DNA from: Methylobacterium goesingense | Lineage (GTDB): Bacteria > Pseudomonadota > Alphaproteobacteria > Rhizobiales > Beijerinckiaceae | Direction of reading: 5' to 3' | DNA length: 64,000 nt | Assembly: GCF_022179225.1 (NCBI RefSeq) | Contig: NZ_BPQL01000080.1 | Coordinates: forward strand, 1-64,000 | Shown: positions 1 through 7,489 of the stretch, one piece after another | How the letters are laid out: every line of letters starts with the position of its first letter | How positions within the stretch are numbered: the stretch's first letter is position 1 | Notes under the pieces: generated by a model | Databases searched by the model: none | What the model was told of the DNA's origin: nothing | The model's input: the letters and a program-made list of their open reading frames with translations, nothing else | Position numbers and translations under genes: made by a program

Positions 1-51
1 CGGGCAGCGGGCTCTCGGGCGCGGCGACCGCACCCGAGAGCCCGCTGCCCG
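1..51. repeat. Perfect 19-bp inverted repeat inside coding sequence
   Basis: Bases 1-19 are the exact reverse complement of bases 33-51, separated by a 13-base loop. The arms are very GC-rich and may continue past the left edge of the window. In the plus-strand frame the repeat encodes the Gly/Ser/Ala/Pro linker of the partial gene, so it is not an ordinary terminator position. It could form a strong hairpin in mRNA. Confidence 0.8.
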
Positions 52-191
52 CCGAGATCAAGACCAGCATCGCCGAACTCTCCACCTTCATCTTCAAGCG
101 GATGATCGACACGCTGATCGAGCCGAGCGCCGAGAAGCTCACGGCCCTCATCAGCATCAACCAGAACATCGCCGCCGGCCTGCGCCAGTAG
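1..191 (+). CDS. C-terminal end of an unrecognised protein
   Basis: The reading frame enters from the left edge and ends at TAG 189-191, leaving about 62 residues. The visible part is a Ser/Gly/Ala/Pro-rich linker followed by a helical segment (around TSIAELSTFIFKRM) and a C-terminal helix ending in AAGLRQ. There is no membrane segment or cysteine. I do not recognise the family. A phasin-like or flagellum-associated helical protein is conceivable, because flbT follows, but nothing in the fragment proves either. The first 51 bases form a large perfect inverted repeat inside the coding frame, listed separately. The gene converges on flbT. Confidence 0.55.
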   Translation, partial: GSGLSGAATAPESPLPAEIKTSIAELSTFIFKRMIDTLIEPSAEKLTALISINQNIAAGLRQ

Positions 192-241
192 GCCGGGCGC
201 GGCGCCGTTCCGGCTCGCCGAACGAGCCCCCCCGGGATAAG

Positions 242-265
242 CCCGCCGCTCTCGCGCGTGGCGGG
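242..265. terminator. Weak hairpin between converging genes
   Basis: A CCCGCC arm (242-247) pairs with GGCGGG (260-265) across a 12-base loop and is followed by a short TGTCT stretch. It sits in the gap between the plus-strand partial gene and the minus-strand flbT end. There is no clear U-tract, so a terminator role is a guess from position. Confidence 0.35.
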
Positions 266-280
266 TGTCTCCGTGATTGC

Positions 281-688
281 TCAGGGCATTGAAGCCGCGG
301 GCGCGCTCAGCCGCTCGGTCAGGCTCTGCTCGTACTGGATGAGGTCCCGGCAGCACTTGAGCGCCCGGTAGCGCTCCCCGTCCGCGAGCAGGTCGTGGAT
401 GTCGCGCAGGTAGGGTGCCATGCTGGGCGCGGCTTCCATCAGGGCGTTGGCCTGACGCACGAACAGGTCCTCCGCCTCCACGGTCGGCTCCGCGAGGTAG
501 AGCACCGTCAGGGTGAGGTAGAGCCGCTTGCAGGCCGTATCGGCTTCACTCTCAGAGATGATGTCGCTGCCGCGCAGGAAGTTCGTCATCGTCTCGATGA
601 CGAAGCTCGACCGGCGCGGCCCGTTGCGGATCGCGGCGCCTCCGATGAGCAGGCGTTCCCCCGGCTTGAGTTCGATCTTCAGGGGCAT
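281..688 (-). CDS. flbT: Flagellar biosynthesis repressor FlbT
   Basis: FlbT is an alphaproteobacterial post-transcriptional regulator that acts on the 5' untranslated region of flagellin mRNA and couples flagellin translation to assembly of the basal body and hook. The 135-residue product starts MPLKIELKPGERLLIGGA, the typical FlbT amino terminus. The middle (RSSFVIETMTNFLRG) and the YLTLTVLYLAEP helix fit the family, and the length is close to the usual 130-150. An upstream in-frame start would add 22 residues that do not look like FlbT, so ATG 688 was chosen. A FlaG-like gene lies just upstream on the same strand. Confidence 0.88.
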   Translation of the reverse strand: MPLKIELKPGERLLIGGAAIRNGPRRSSFVIETMTNFLRGSDIISESEADTACKRLYLTLTVLYLAEPTVEAEDLFVRQANALMEAAPSMAPYLRDIHDLLADGERYRALKCCRDLIQYEQSLTERLSAPAASMP

Positions 689-903
689 TGCGGATCTCGA
701 AACGCGGTACGGCACTCCGTCTTCGCCGAACAGAGTTAACGGATCGTGAAGCACCCCGGCCGCAGGCGGCTAAGGCCTTGATACCATTCACGGGGCAGCG
801 GGATCTCGCGGCGTCACGGCCCAGCCACGGCGGTCGCGTTGGCCGCAGCCCGCTCGCGGGGCAGGACCGGGACCTGTCCCCGGGGTCGGTGCCGTCCCGC
901 GCG

Positions 904-1302
904 TCAGGCGGTGCGGTCGACGGGATGGGCTGACGGCCGGGCGCGGGCCTCGGCAGCCTCCGCGTAGGCGCGGGTCTTGAGTACGACCGGATCGGGCAGC
1001 TGCATCACGACATCGCCCGACCCGGGATCTACCTCCTGGTAGACGACCGCTTCGGTGTCGCGATCGATCCGGATGCGGGGCTCGAGCGCGACGACGACGG
1101 GGCTGCGGGAATCATCGGCGCGTTCGGATGTCGGTGCGGTCCCAGTGCGGGGATCGTTCGCCCTCTCACGATCCCGGATATCGACCTGCACGGCCGGCGT
1201 CAGGGGTGCGGGTGCCGAGACGGGCCGTACCGGCGGGATGGGGGCGGGCGTCGCGCCGGTGGCGCGGACGGGCGGCGCAGGGCCTAGGCTGGGAATGTAC
1301 AT
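904..1302 (-). CDS. FlaG-like flagellar protein
   Basis: The 132-residue product has a Pro/Ala-rich, probably disordered first half and a C-terminal segment (VVYQEVDPGSGDVVMQLP) that resembles the conserved core of FlaG, where an Asp-Pro-x-Ser/Thr-Gly-(E/D)-V turn sits between two strands. FlaG family members affect filament length or flagellin export, though the exact role is unclear. Start ATG 1302 gives MYIPSLGP. The longer frame reaching back to 1422 adds a basic stretch without similarity. The gene lies 215 bases upstream of flbT on the same strand, which supports a flagellar role. Family assignment rests on a short motif. Confidence 0.6.
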   Translation of the reverse strand: MYIPSLGPAPPVRATGATPAPIPPVRPVSAPAPLTPAVQVDIRDRERANDPRTGTAPTSERADDSRSPVVVALEPRIRIDRDTEAVVYQEVDPGSGDVVMQLPDPVVLKTRAYAEAAEARARPSAHPVDRTA

Positions 1303-1494
1303 CGCACGCTCGCGTGGTCGACGGTTGAATTTGTGACCAGACAAGACATGGGACGTGAATCGGATCTTAAGGTTTGGGGCAGGCGCGGCCCATTCTGCGC
1401 AACGTTCGGAACGAACCATCAAAAGAAAGGATCGTTTTTTAACGATTGCGCTTCGTCGAAATCTCCACCCCCTGGGAAAGACCGGCGATGCACG
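1303..1494. other. Intergenic region, no feature seen
   Basis: About 190 bases between the FlaG-like start and the modC stop. It is less GC-rich than its surroundings, with A-rich stretches around 1420-1445, and presumably holds the promoter of the FlaG-like/flbT genes. No convincing operator or RNA was seen. Confidence 0.4.
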
Positions 1495-2607
1495 TCAGAT
1501 GTCGATGGCCGGCGCGCCGCGTCCGACCCCGTGAGGATCGAAGGCCACGCTCTTGATGACGGCAAAGACCGGCGTGCCGGGCACGAGGCCGAGTTCCTCG
1601 GCGGCGGCGCGGGTCAGGCGGGCGGCCAGCACCGCGCCGTTGCAGTCGACCTCCACCAGCATCGTACCTTCGGCGAGGGGAGCGAGGCCGCGCACCCGCC
1701 CGGCGAGGCGGTTGCGGGCGCTCAGGCCCACCGGCGCTTCGAGGGCGAGGAGCACGTCCCGCGCCGGCACGTGGACCCGCACGGCAGTGCCGGGGGCCAG
1801 CGCGATGCGGGGCACCAGGAGTTGCCCGGCTCGGCCGGAAAGCCGGGTCAGGTCCGCGGACGGGGCTTCGGCCTCCACCACCATGTCGAGGAGCGCGCCG
1901 GCCTCCGCTGCATGGAACGCTCCGAGATCGCCCCGGCGCAGGATCGCCTCGGCGGGTCCGGCGGCGGCGACCCGGCCCTCCTCCAGCACCACGATGGTGT
2001 CGGCGAGGCGCGCCACCTCGGAGACCGCGTGACTGACATACACGATGGGGATGCCGGCCGCGTCGCGCAGGCGCTCGATCAGAGGCAGGATCTCGGCCTT
2101 GCGCTCGGCATCGAGGGCGGCGAGGGGCTCGTCCATGAGAAGCAGGCGGGGTCGCGACAGCAGCGCCCGGCCGATCGCCACCCGCTGACCCTCGCCGCCC
2201 GAGAGGCCGGCGGGGCGCCGGTCGAGGAGATGGCCGATGCCCAGGAGCGCGATCACCGCCTCCGGCTCCAGCCCGGCGGCGTCCCCGCGTCCCCGGGCGA
2301 ACCAGCGCCCATAGGCGAGGTTCTGTCGCACCGAGAGGTGGGGCATCAGCCGCGCTTCCTGGAACACCGTGCCGATGCGGCGGCGATGGGCGGGCACGTG
2401 CAGGCCGCGCTCCGTGTCGAGCAGGGTCTCGTCGCCGAGGGCGATCCGCCCCCGGTCCGGCCGCGCGAGCCCCGCCATGCAGGCGATGACCGTGGACTTG
2501 CCGGAGCCCGAGCGCCCGAACAGGGCGGTGAGGCCGCCGGGGGCAGCGAAGCGCACGTCGAGATGGAACGCGCCGCGCACAAGGGCGAGGTCGACGGTGA
2601 TCGCCAT
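1495..2607 (-). CDS. modC: Molybdate ABC transporter ATP-binding protein ModC
   Basis: ModC hydrolyses ATP to drive molybdate uptake through ModB. The 370-residue protein has Walker A GRSGSGKS (31-38), signature LSGGEGQR (135-142), Walker B LLLMDEP (155-161) and a C-terminal TOBE/Mop-like domain from about residue 295 (LSARNRLAGRVRGLAP) that binds molybdate in ModC. This C-terminal domain separates it from generic ABC ATPases. ModC is the last gene of modA-modB-modC: its ATG 2607 lies three bases after the modB stop. The operon would feed molybdenum-cofactor enzymes such as formate dehydrogenase, which is an inference. Confidence 0.95.
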   Translation of the reverse strand: MAITVDLALVRGAFHLDVRFAAPGGLTALFGRSGSGKSTVIACMAGLARPDRGRIALGDETLLDTERGLHVPAHRRRIGTVFQEARLMPHLSVRQNLAYGRWFARGRGDAAGLEPEAVIALLGIGHLLDRRPAGLSGGEGQRVAIGRALLSRPRLLLMDEPLAALDAERKAEILPLIERLRDAAGIPIVYVSHAVSEVARLADTIVVLEEGRVAAAGPAEAILRRGDLGAFHAAEAGALLDMVVEAEAPSADLTRLSGRAGQLLVPRIALAPGTAVRVHVPARDVLLALEAPVGLSARNRLAGRVRGLAPLAEGTMLVEVDCNGAVLAARLTRAAAEELGLVPGTPVFAVIKSVAFDPHGVGRGAPAIDI

Positions 2608-2610
2608 GCC

Positions 2611-3309
2611 TCAGCCCGCGCCGAGCCGGCGCCCGAGGCGCCGGGCGAGGAGTTCCGAGACGAGCAACGCGGCCATCGAGAGCGCCACCGAGACCAGGGT
2701 GAGGCGCAGGGCGCCTGCCTCGCCGCCCGGCACCTGGGTCAGGGTGTAGATCGCGGAGGGGAGGGTCTGGGTCTCGCCGGGGATGTTCGACACGAAGGTG
2801 ATGGTCGCGCCGAACTCACCCATCGCCTTGGCGAAGGCCAGGACGGCGCCCGCGAGCACACCCGGCAACGCCAGCGGCAGGGTCACAGTGAGAAAGACCG
2901 CGAGCGGTCCGGCGCCCAGCGTGGCGGCGGCCTGCTCCAGGCGGGCATCCACCGCCTCCAGGGAGAGGCGCATCGCCCGCACCATCAGGGGGAAGCCCAT
3001 CACCGCACAGGCGAGTGCAGCGCCGGTCCAGCGGAAGGATAACACGATGCCGAGTTCGGCCAGTGCCGCACCGAAGGTTCCGCGCCGGCCGAAGGCGAGG
3101 AGCAGAAGGTAACCCGTCACCACCGGCGGAAGGATAAGCGGCAGATGCACGAGCCCGTCCAGGAGCGAGCGGCCGGGAAAGCGCTTTCGCGCCAGGAGCC
3201 AGGCGACTGCGAGACCCGGGACGAGGCTCGCCAGCGTCGCCACACCGGCCACGCGCAGGCTGAGGACGATGGCCGTCCACTCGTCCGGGGTCAGGCCGAG
3301 GGGGCTCAT
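2611..3309 (-). CDS. modB: Molybdate ABC transporter permease ModB
   Basis: ModB forms the membrane channel of the molybdate importer. The 232-residue protein starts MSPLGLTPDEWTAIVLSLRV and has about five hydrophobic helices. The cytoplasmic EAA loop is EQAAATLGAGPLAVF, with the conserved glycine that contacts ModC, and the MGEFGATITF stretch is typical of ModB. The frame is open far upstream of ATG 3309 as a shadow of modA. The chosen start lies 11 bases after the modA stop and gives the normal family length. Confidence 0.94.
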   Translation of the reverse strand: MSPLGLTPDEWTAIVLSLRVAGVATLASLVPGLAVAWLLARKRFPGRSLLDGLVHLPLILPPVVTGYLLLLAFGRRGTFGAALAELGIVLSFRWTGAALACAVMGFPLMVRAMRLSLEAVDARLEQAAATLGAGPLAVFLTVTLPLALPGVLAGAVLAFAKAMGEFGATITFVSNIPGETQTLPSAIYTLTQVPGGEAGALRLTLVSVALSMAALLVSELLARRLGRRLGAG

Positions 3310-3320
3310 GCCCGCGAAGG

Positions 3321-4124
3321 TCAGGTCCGGTTCTCGGCGCCGATCACCGTGAAACCCTGGCGCTCGAAGAACACCCGGGCGGTGGGGCTGCGCAGATAGG
3401 CCAGCAGCGCTGCCGCGTCGGGGTTGGTCGAGTCCCGGGTCAGCGCAACCGGGTAGATCACCGGCGGATGGCTGTCGGCCGGGAAGGTGGCGAGCACGCG
3501 GACGCTCGGGTCGGAGACCGCGTCGGTGGCGTAGACGATGCCGAGCGGCACCTCGCCCCGCGCCACCAGGAGGAGCGCGGCGCGCACGTTCTCGGCCTGC
3601 GCAACCCGGCCCTTCACGCCCTCCCAGGCGCCGAGATGCTCGAGGGCCGCCTTGCCGTACTTGCCGGCCGGCACCGCCTCGACGTTGCCCATGGCGATGC
3701 GCCCGTCGCCCAGGGCCTTGGAGAGGTCGAGGCTGGGCTTGAGATCGACGGCCAGGGACGAATCCTTGGGGGCGATCAGCACGAGGGCGTTGCGCAAGAG
3801 GTTCGAGCGGGTGCCGGGCTTCAAGCCGTCCTTGCCCGCCACGTAATCCATCCAGGCGAGGTCGGCGGAGACGAACAGGTCGGCCGGCGCACCGGCCTCG
3901 ATCTGCTTGGCCAGCGCGCTGGAAGCCGCGTAGGAGATCCGGGCGGTCTTGCCCGTCTCCTTCGTCCAAGCGGCGCTCGCCTCGTCGAGGGCGTTCTTCA
4001 GGCTGGCGGCCGCGAACACCACCACGGGCGATTCGGCCTGCGCCGGCGCGATGCCCCGGGCGAGCCCGAGGCCGGCCACCACGCCCAGAACCGCGCCGAG
4101 CAACATCCGTCTCGTCTGATTCAT
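3321..4124 (-). CDS. modA: Molybdate-binding periplasmic protein ModA
   Basis: ModA captures molybdate (and tungstate) in the periplasm and delivers it to ModBC. The 267-residue product has a leader (MNQTRRMLLGAVLGVVAGLG) with cleavage likely after AQA near residue 30. Then comes VVVFAAASLKNALDEA, where the AAASL segment supplies oxyanion-binding serine contacts in this family, and later PADLFVSAD and GEVPLGIVYATDA. Length and order match ModA. It is the first gene of the operon, and the AT-richer stretch just upstream (4125-4150) is the likely promoter side. Confidence 0.95.
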   Translation of the reverse strand: MNQTRRMLLGAVLGVVAGLGLARGIAPAQAESPVVVFAAASLKNALDEASAAWTKETGKTARISYAASSALAKQIEAGAPADLFVSADLAWMDYVAGKDGLKPGTRSNLLRNALVLIAPKDSSLAVDLKPSLDLSKALGDGRIAMGNVEAVPAGKYGKAALEHLGAWEGVKGRVAQAENVRAALLLVARGEVPLGIVYATDAVSDPSVRVLATFPADSHPPVIYPVALTRDSTNPDAAALLAYLRSPTARVFFERQGFTVIGAENRT

Positions 4125-4185
4125 CGCCCTGCTCTTACATTTTCTGCCGGAGCGCCCGCCATAGCACGGATCGGCGCCGATGCGA

Positions 4186-4389
4186 TCAGGCCCCGCGCTC
4201 TTCGTCGTCGAGGGGCGGACGCTCGGAGCGGTGCAGGCGGCTGAGAAGGACGAGCATCGGCCCCGGCATCGGTCCCGTCAGGGTGTCGGCATCCGAAAAG
4301 ATCCCGCGCTCGCGCGCGAGGCGCCGGCGGGCCTTGGACTTTCCTGCGAGGACGACCGGCGTTCGACCGCCGGTTCTTCTGATTTTCAT
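4186..4389 (-). CDS. Small basic hypothetical protein
   Basis: The 67-residue product starts MKIRRTGGRTPVVLAG, continues with a very basic stretch (KSKARRRLARERG), then DADTLTGPMPGPM, and ends in an acidic tail (DDEERGA). I do not recognise a family. The start is preceded by an A/T-rich stretch and a modest GGAG about 13 bases upstream. It lies alone between modA (same strand) and prmA (opposite strand). Codon composition is ordinary for the window, so it may be real, but a chance frame cannot be excluded. Confidence 0.42.
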   Translation of the reverse strand: MKIRRTGGRTPVVLAGKSKARRRLARERGIFSDADTLTGPMPGPMLVLLSRLHRSERPPLDDEERGA

Positions 4390-4547
4390 ACGCACAACGC
4401 ACGCTCCGACATCGAAATGAGGCGGGAGAAGCCACCACAAACGCGGCTCCCGCCATTCCGTTCCGGTCAAGCTAGAGCGCAGCGTGGCGGCGGGAGGTCG
4501 CGGATGCGTGGTGGCGGCAGGGTCGCGCGGATGATAGAGCCCCGACC

Positions 4548-5486
4548 ATGCTCGAAGGCCTGCCTCCCCACCGCCCGACCCATGTGCTGCGCCTCCTCAC
4601 AGACGAGGGCTCGGCACGCGCGATGACCGACCTCCTCGGCGAGATGTTCGACCCGACCCAGACGGCGGTGGCCGCCTTCGAGGCGGAGGACGGCCGGACC
4701 TGGCGGCTCGAAGCCTATTTCGCGGACGCGCCCGATGAGGACATGATCCGCGACCTGATCCGCCCCGTGGTCGGCGCGCAGGCGGACGTCGCCACCTTCG
4801 AGACCATCGACCAGCAGGATTGGGTGCGCGCCTCGCTGGAGGGATTGAAGCCGGTGCGGGCGGGCCGTTTCCTCGTCCACGGCAGCCACGACCGCGACAC
4901 GGTCCGGGCCAACGACCTCGCCATCGAGATCGAGGCCGCGCTCGCCTTCGGCACCGGCCATCACGGCACCACGCTCGGCTGCCTCCGGGCCTTCGCGAAC
5001 ATCCTCAAGCAGGGGCGTCCGGCCCACGTGCTCGACGTCGGCACCGGCACCGGCATCCTCGCCTTCGCGGCGGCCAAATACCTGCACACCTCGGTCGTCG
5101 CCGGCGACCTCGACCCGGAGGCGGTGACCACCGCCATCGGCAATGCCCGCCTCAACGGCCTCGGCCCGGTGCTCCGGCTCTACCAGGGGCCGGGCGTGCG
5201 CCACTCCCTGGCCGACCGGCCGCGCCGCTTCGACGTGGTCTTCGCCAACATTCTGGCGCGGCCCCTGAAGGGGCTGGCCCCGTCGCTGACGGCGGTCGTC
5301 GCCGATCACGGCGTGCTGATCCTCTCCGGCCTCATCGAGCGCGACGTTCCGGGCGTGCTCTCCACCTACCGGCATCGCGGCTTCCACCTCGCCCGGCACG
5401 GGCTGATCGAGGGCTGGGCCACGCTGGTGCTGAAGCGCGGCGGCGCGGCGGCGCGCCCGCGCCGGGCGCGGTTGCGGCCCTTCTGA
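4548..5486 (+). CDS. prmA: Ribosomal protein L11 methyltransferase PrmA
   Basis: PrmA uses S-adenosylmethionine to methylate ribosomal protein L11. The 312-residue protein has an N-terminal substrate-recruiting domain including DQQDWVRASLEGLKPVRAG (88-106), then FGTGHHGTT (about 134-142), and the Rossmann SAM-binding motif LDVGTGTGILAFAA (162-175). FANILARPLKGLAP is the conserved catalytic-domain segment. A basic Arg-rich tail (RPRRARLRPF) ends the protein. Length and all diagnostic segments fit PrmA. Aminopeptidase P follows 23 bases downstream, likely in one transcript. Confidence 0.93.
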   Translation: MLEGLPPHRPTHVLRLLTDEGSARAMTDLLGEMFDPTQTAVAAFEAEDGRTWRLEAYFADAPDEDMIRDLIRPVVGAQADVATFETIDQQDWVRASLEGLKPVRAGRFLVHGSHDRDTVRANDLAIEIEAALAFGTGHHGTTLGCLRAFANILKQGRPAHVLDVGTGTGILAFAAAKYLHTSVVAGDLDPEAVTTAIGNARLNGLGPVLRLYQGPGVRHSLADRPRRFDVVFANILARPLKGLAPSLTAVVADHGVLILSGLIERDVPGVLSTYRHRGFHLARHGLIEGWATLVLKRGGAAARPRRARLRPF

Positions 5487-5509
5487 GCCCGGCGTAACGC
5501 TTGAGCGCC

Positions 5510-7336
5510 ATGACCCGCGCCCGCTTCCAGACCTTCGACGATCCGAGCCACCGCCAGGGGGCCGCCCGCATCCGGGCCCTGCGCGACGCCCTGGCACAGG
5601 CCGGGCTCGACGGTTTCGTGGTGCCCCGCGCCGACGAGCACCAGTCCGAGTACGTGCCGCCCCAGGCCGAGCGCCTCGCCTGGCTCACGGGCTTCACCGG
5701 CTCGGCCGGCACCGCCGTGATCCTGGCCGAGAAGGCCGCCCTCGTGGTCGACGGGCGCTACACTCTTCAGGCTCCGGCCCAGGTCGACACTGCCGTCATC
5801 ACCCCGGTGCCGCTCGCCGAGACCAGCGTGGCGGCCTGGATCGGCGCCCACATCAAGCCCGGGCAGGTCCTGGCCTACGATCCCTGGCTGCACACCCCCG
5901 ACAGCGTGGCGCGCCTGGAGCGCGCGGTGGCCAAGGCCGGCGCGCGCCTGCAGGCGGTGGATCGCAACCCCGTCGACGCGGTCTGGACCGACCGGCCGGA
6001 GCCGCCGGCGGGGGCCGTCGTCGCCCATCCGCCGGACCTGGCCGGCGAGTCCACCGGGGACAAGCTCGGCCGCATCCGGGCGGCGTTGGCCGAGGCGGAC
6101 GATGCAGCCCTGGTGATCTCCGATCCGCACAACCTCGCCTGGGCGTTCAACCTGCGCGGCGGCGACGTGGCCCATACGCCCCTGGCGCTCGGCTACGCGC
6201 TGGTGCCGCGCACGGGCCGCACCGCCCTCTACCTGACCTCACCGAACCTGAGCCCGGAGTTGCGCGAAGCCCTGGCGCCCCTGGCCGATCTGCATCCGCG
6301 CGCCGCCTTCGCGGACGGCCTCGCGGCCCAGGCGGCGAACGCCGCGCGCCTGCGCCTCGACGCCGCCACGGCCGCCTTCGCCCTCAAGCAGCACGTCGAG
6401 GCGGCCGGCGGCGTCGCCGATCTCGGCCCCGATCCGATCACCGCCATGAAGGCGGTCAAGAACCCGGCCGAGATCGCCGGCACCCGTGCCGCCCATTTTC
6501 GCGATGGCGTCGCGGTCACTCGCTTCCTCGCCTGGCTCGATGCCCAGGGCGAGACGCTGACCGAGATCGCCGCCGTGGAGGCCCTGGAGGATTTTCGCGC
6601 CGAGGGCGGCCTGCTGCGCGACGTCTCCTTCCCGACGATCTCGGGCAGCGGCGCCAACGGCGCCATCGTCCACTACCGGGTCAGCCGGGAGACCGACCGG
6701 CAGATCCGGCCCGGCGAGCTGTTCCTCGTGGATTCCGGGGCGCAATACGCCGACGGTACCACCGACATCACCCGCACGGTGGCGATCGGCACGCCCTCCG
6801 AGGCGATGCGCGATCATTTCACCCGCGTGCTCCGGGGGCATATCGGCATCGCCCGAGCGGTGTTCCCCAAGGGGACCACGGGGGCTCAGATCGATGCTTT
6901 CGCCCGCCTGCCGCTCTGGGAGGCCGGGCTCGACTTCGACCACGGCACCGGCCACGGCGTCGGGTCCTTCCTGTCGGTGCACGAGGGGCCGCAGCGCATC
7001 GCCAAGACCGGGACGGTCGCCCTCGAGCCGGGCATGATCCTCTCGAACGAGCCGGGCTACTACAAGCCCGGCGCCTACGGCATCCGGCTGGAGAACCTCG
7101 TCGTCGTCGAGCCCCGCGAAGTGCCCGGCGGCGAGCGCCCGATGCTCGGGTTCGAGACCCTGACCCTCGCTCCCTTCGACCGCCGCCTGATCCGGCCCGA
7201 CCTCCTGAGCCCGGAGGAGATGGCCTGGATCGACGCCTACCATGCCCGCGTCCGGGAGGCCCTGGGGCCGGACCTCGACCCGGCGACGCGGGCCTGGCTC
7301 GAAGCGGCGACCCGGCCGATGGTGGCGACGGTCTGA
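5510..7336 (+). CDS. pepP: Xaa-Pro aminopeptidase (aminopeptidase P, M24B)
   Basis: This metallopeptidase removes N-terminal residues that precede proline. The 608-residue length and three-domain plan (two creatinase-like N-terminal domains plus the pita-bread catalytic domain) match the long, eukaryote-like aminopeptidase P group. Metal ligands are visible: the Asp pair in VDSGAQYADGTTDITRT, the His in GTGHGVGSFLSVHEGP, the Glu in LSNEPGYYKPG and the Glu in IRLENLVVV. ATG 5510 was preferred over the in-frame TTG at 5501. The product has no signal peptide and is probably cytoplasmic. Confidence 0.92.
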   Translation: MTRARFQTFDDPSHRQGAARIRALRDALAQAGLDGFVVPRADEHQSEYVPPQAERLAWLTGFTGSAGTAVILAEKAALVVDGRYTLQAPAQVDTAVITPVPLAETSVAAWIGAHIKPGQVLAYDPWLHTPDSVARLERAVAKAGARLQAVDRNPVDAVWTDRPEPPAGAVVAHPPDLAGESTGDKLGRIRAALAEADDAALVISDPHNLAWAFNLRGGDVAHTPLALGYALVPRTGRTALYLTSPNLSPELREALAPLADLHPRAAFADGLAAQAANAARLRLDAATAAFALKQHVEAAGGVADLGPDPITAMKAVKNPAEIAGTRAAHFRDGVAVTRFLAWLDAQGETLTEIAAVEALEDFRAEGGLLRDVSFPTISGSGANGAIVHYRVSRETDRQIRPGELFLVDSGAQYADGTTDITRTVAIGTPSEAMRDHFTRVLRGHIGIARAVFPKGTTGAQIDAFARLPLWEAGLDFDHGTGHGVGSFLSVHEGPQRIAKTGTVALEPGMILSNEPGYYKPGAYGIRLENLVVVEPREVPGGERPMLGFETLTLAPFDRRLIRPDLLSPEEMAWIDAYHARVREALGPDLDPATRAWLEAATRPMVATV

Positions 7337-7489
7337 CCCGGCCCGGCCGGAGCGCCGGGTGTTCCTCGCGACCATCCTGGGGCATCCGGAGAAGCGCAAA
7401 GGCGGGGAGGCGAGATCTCGCGGCTTCGGGGCTTTGCGCTCCCTCGGAACGGACGTAACCTGCGCGCTTCCAGCACCGAACGGGACTCG
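7337..7489. other. Structured gap with nested inverted repeats
   Basis: A perfect 9-bp inverted repeat (AGCGCAAAG at 7393-7401 and CTTTGCGCT at 7432-7440) encloses a 12-base palindrome GCGAGATCTCGC (7410-7421). A further CCCGG/CCGGG pairing lies just after the pepP stop. The position between two same-strand genes suits a terminator for pepP or a leader structure for the dsbD-like gene. No U-tract follows. Confidence 0.5.

Noticed and set aside
1333-3042. A 569-codon plus-strand frame opposite modC and modB
   Set aside because: No domain can be recognised, while the opposite strand carries two unmistakable transporter genes.
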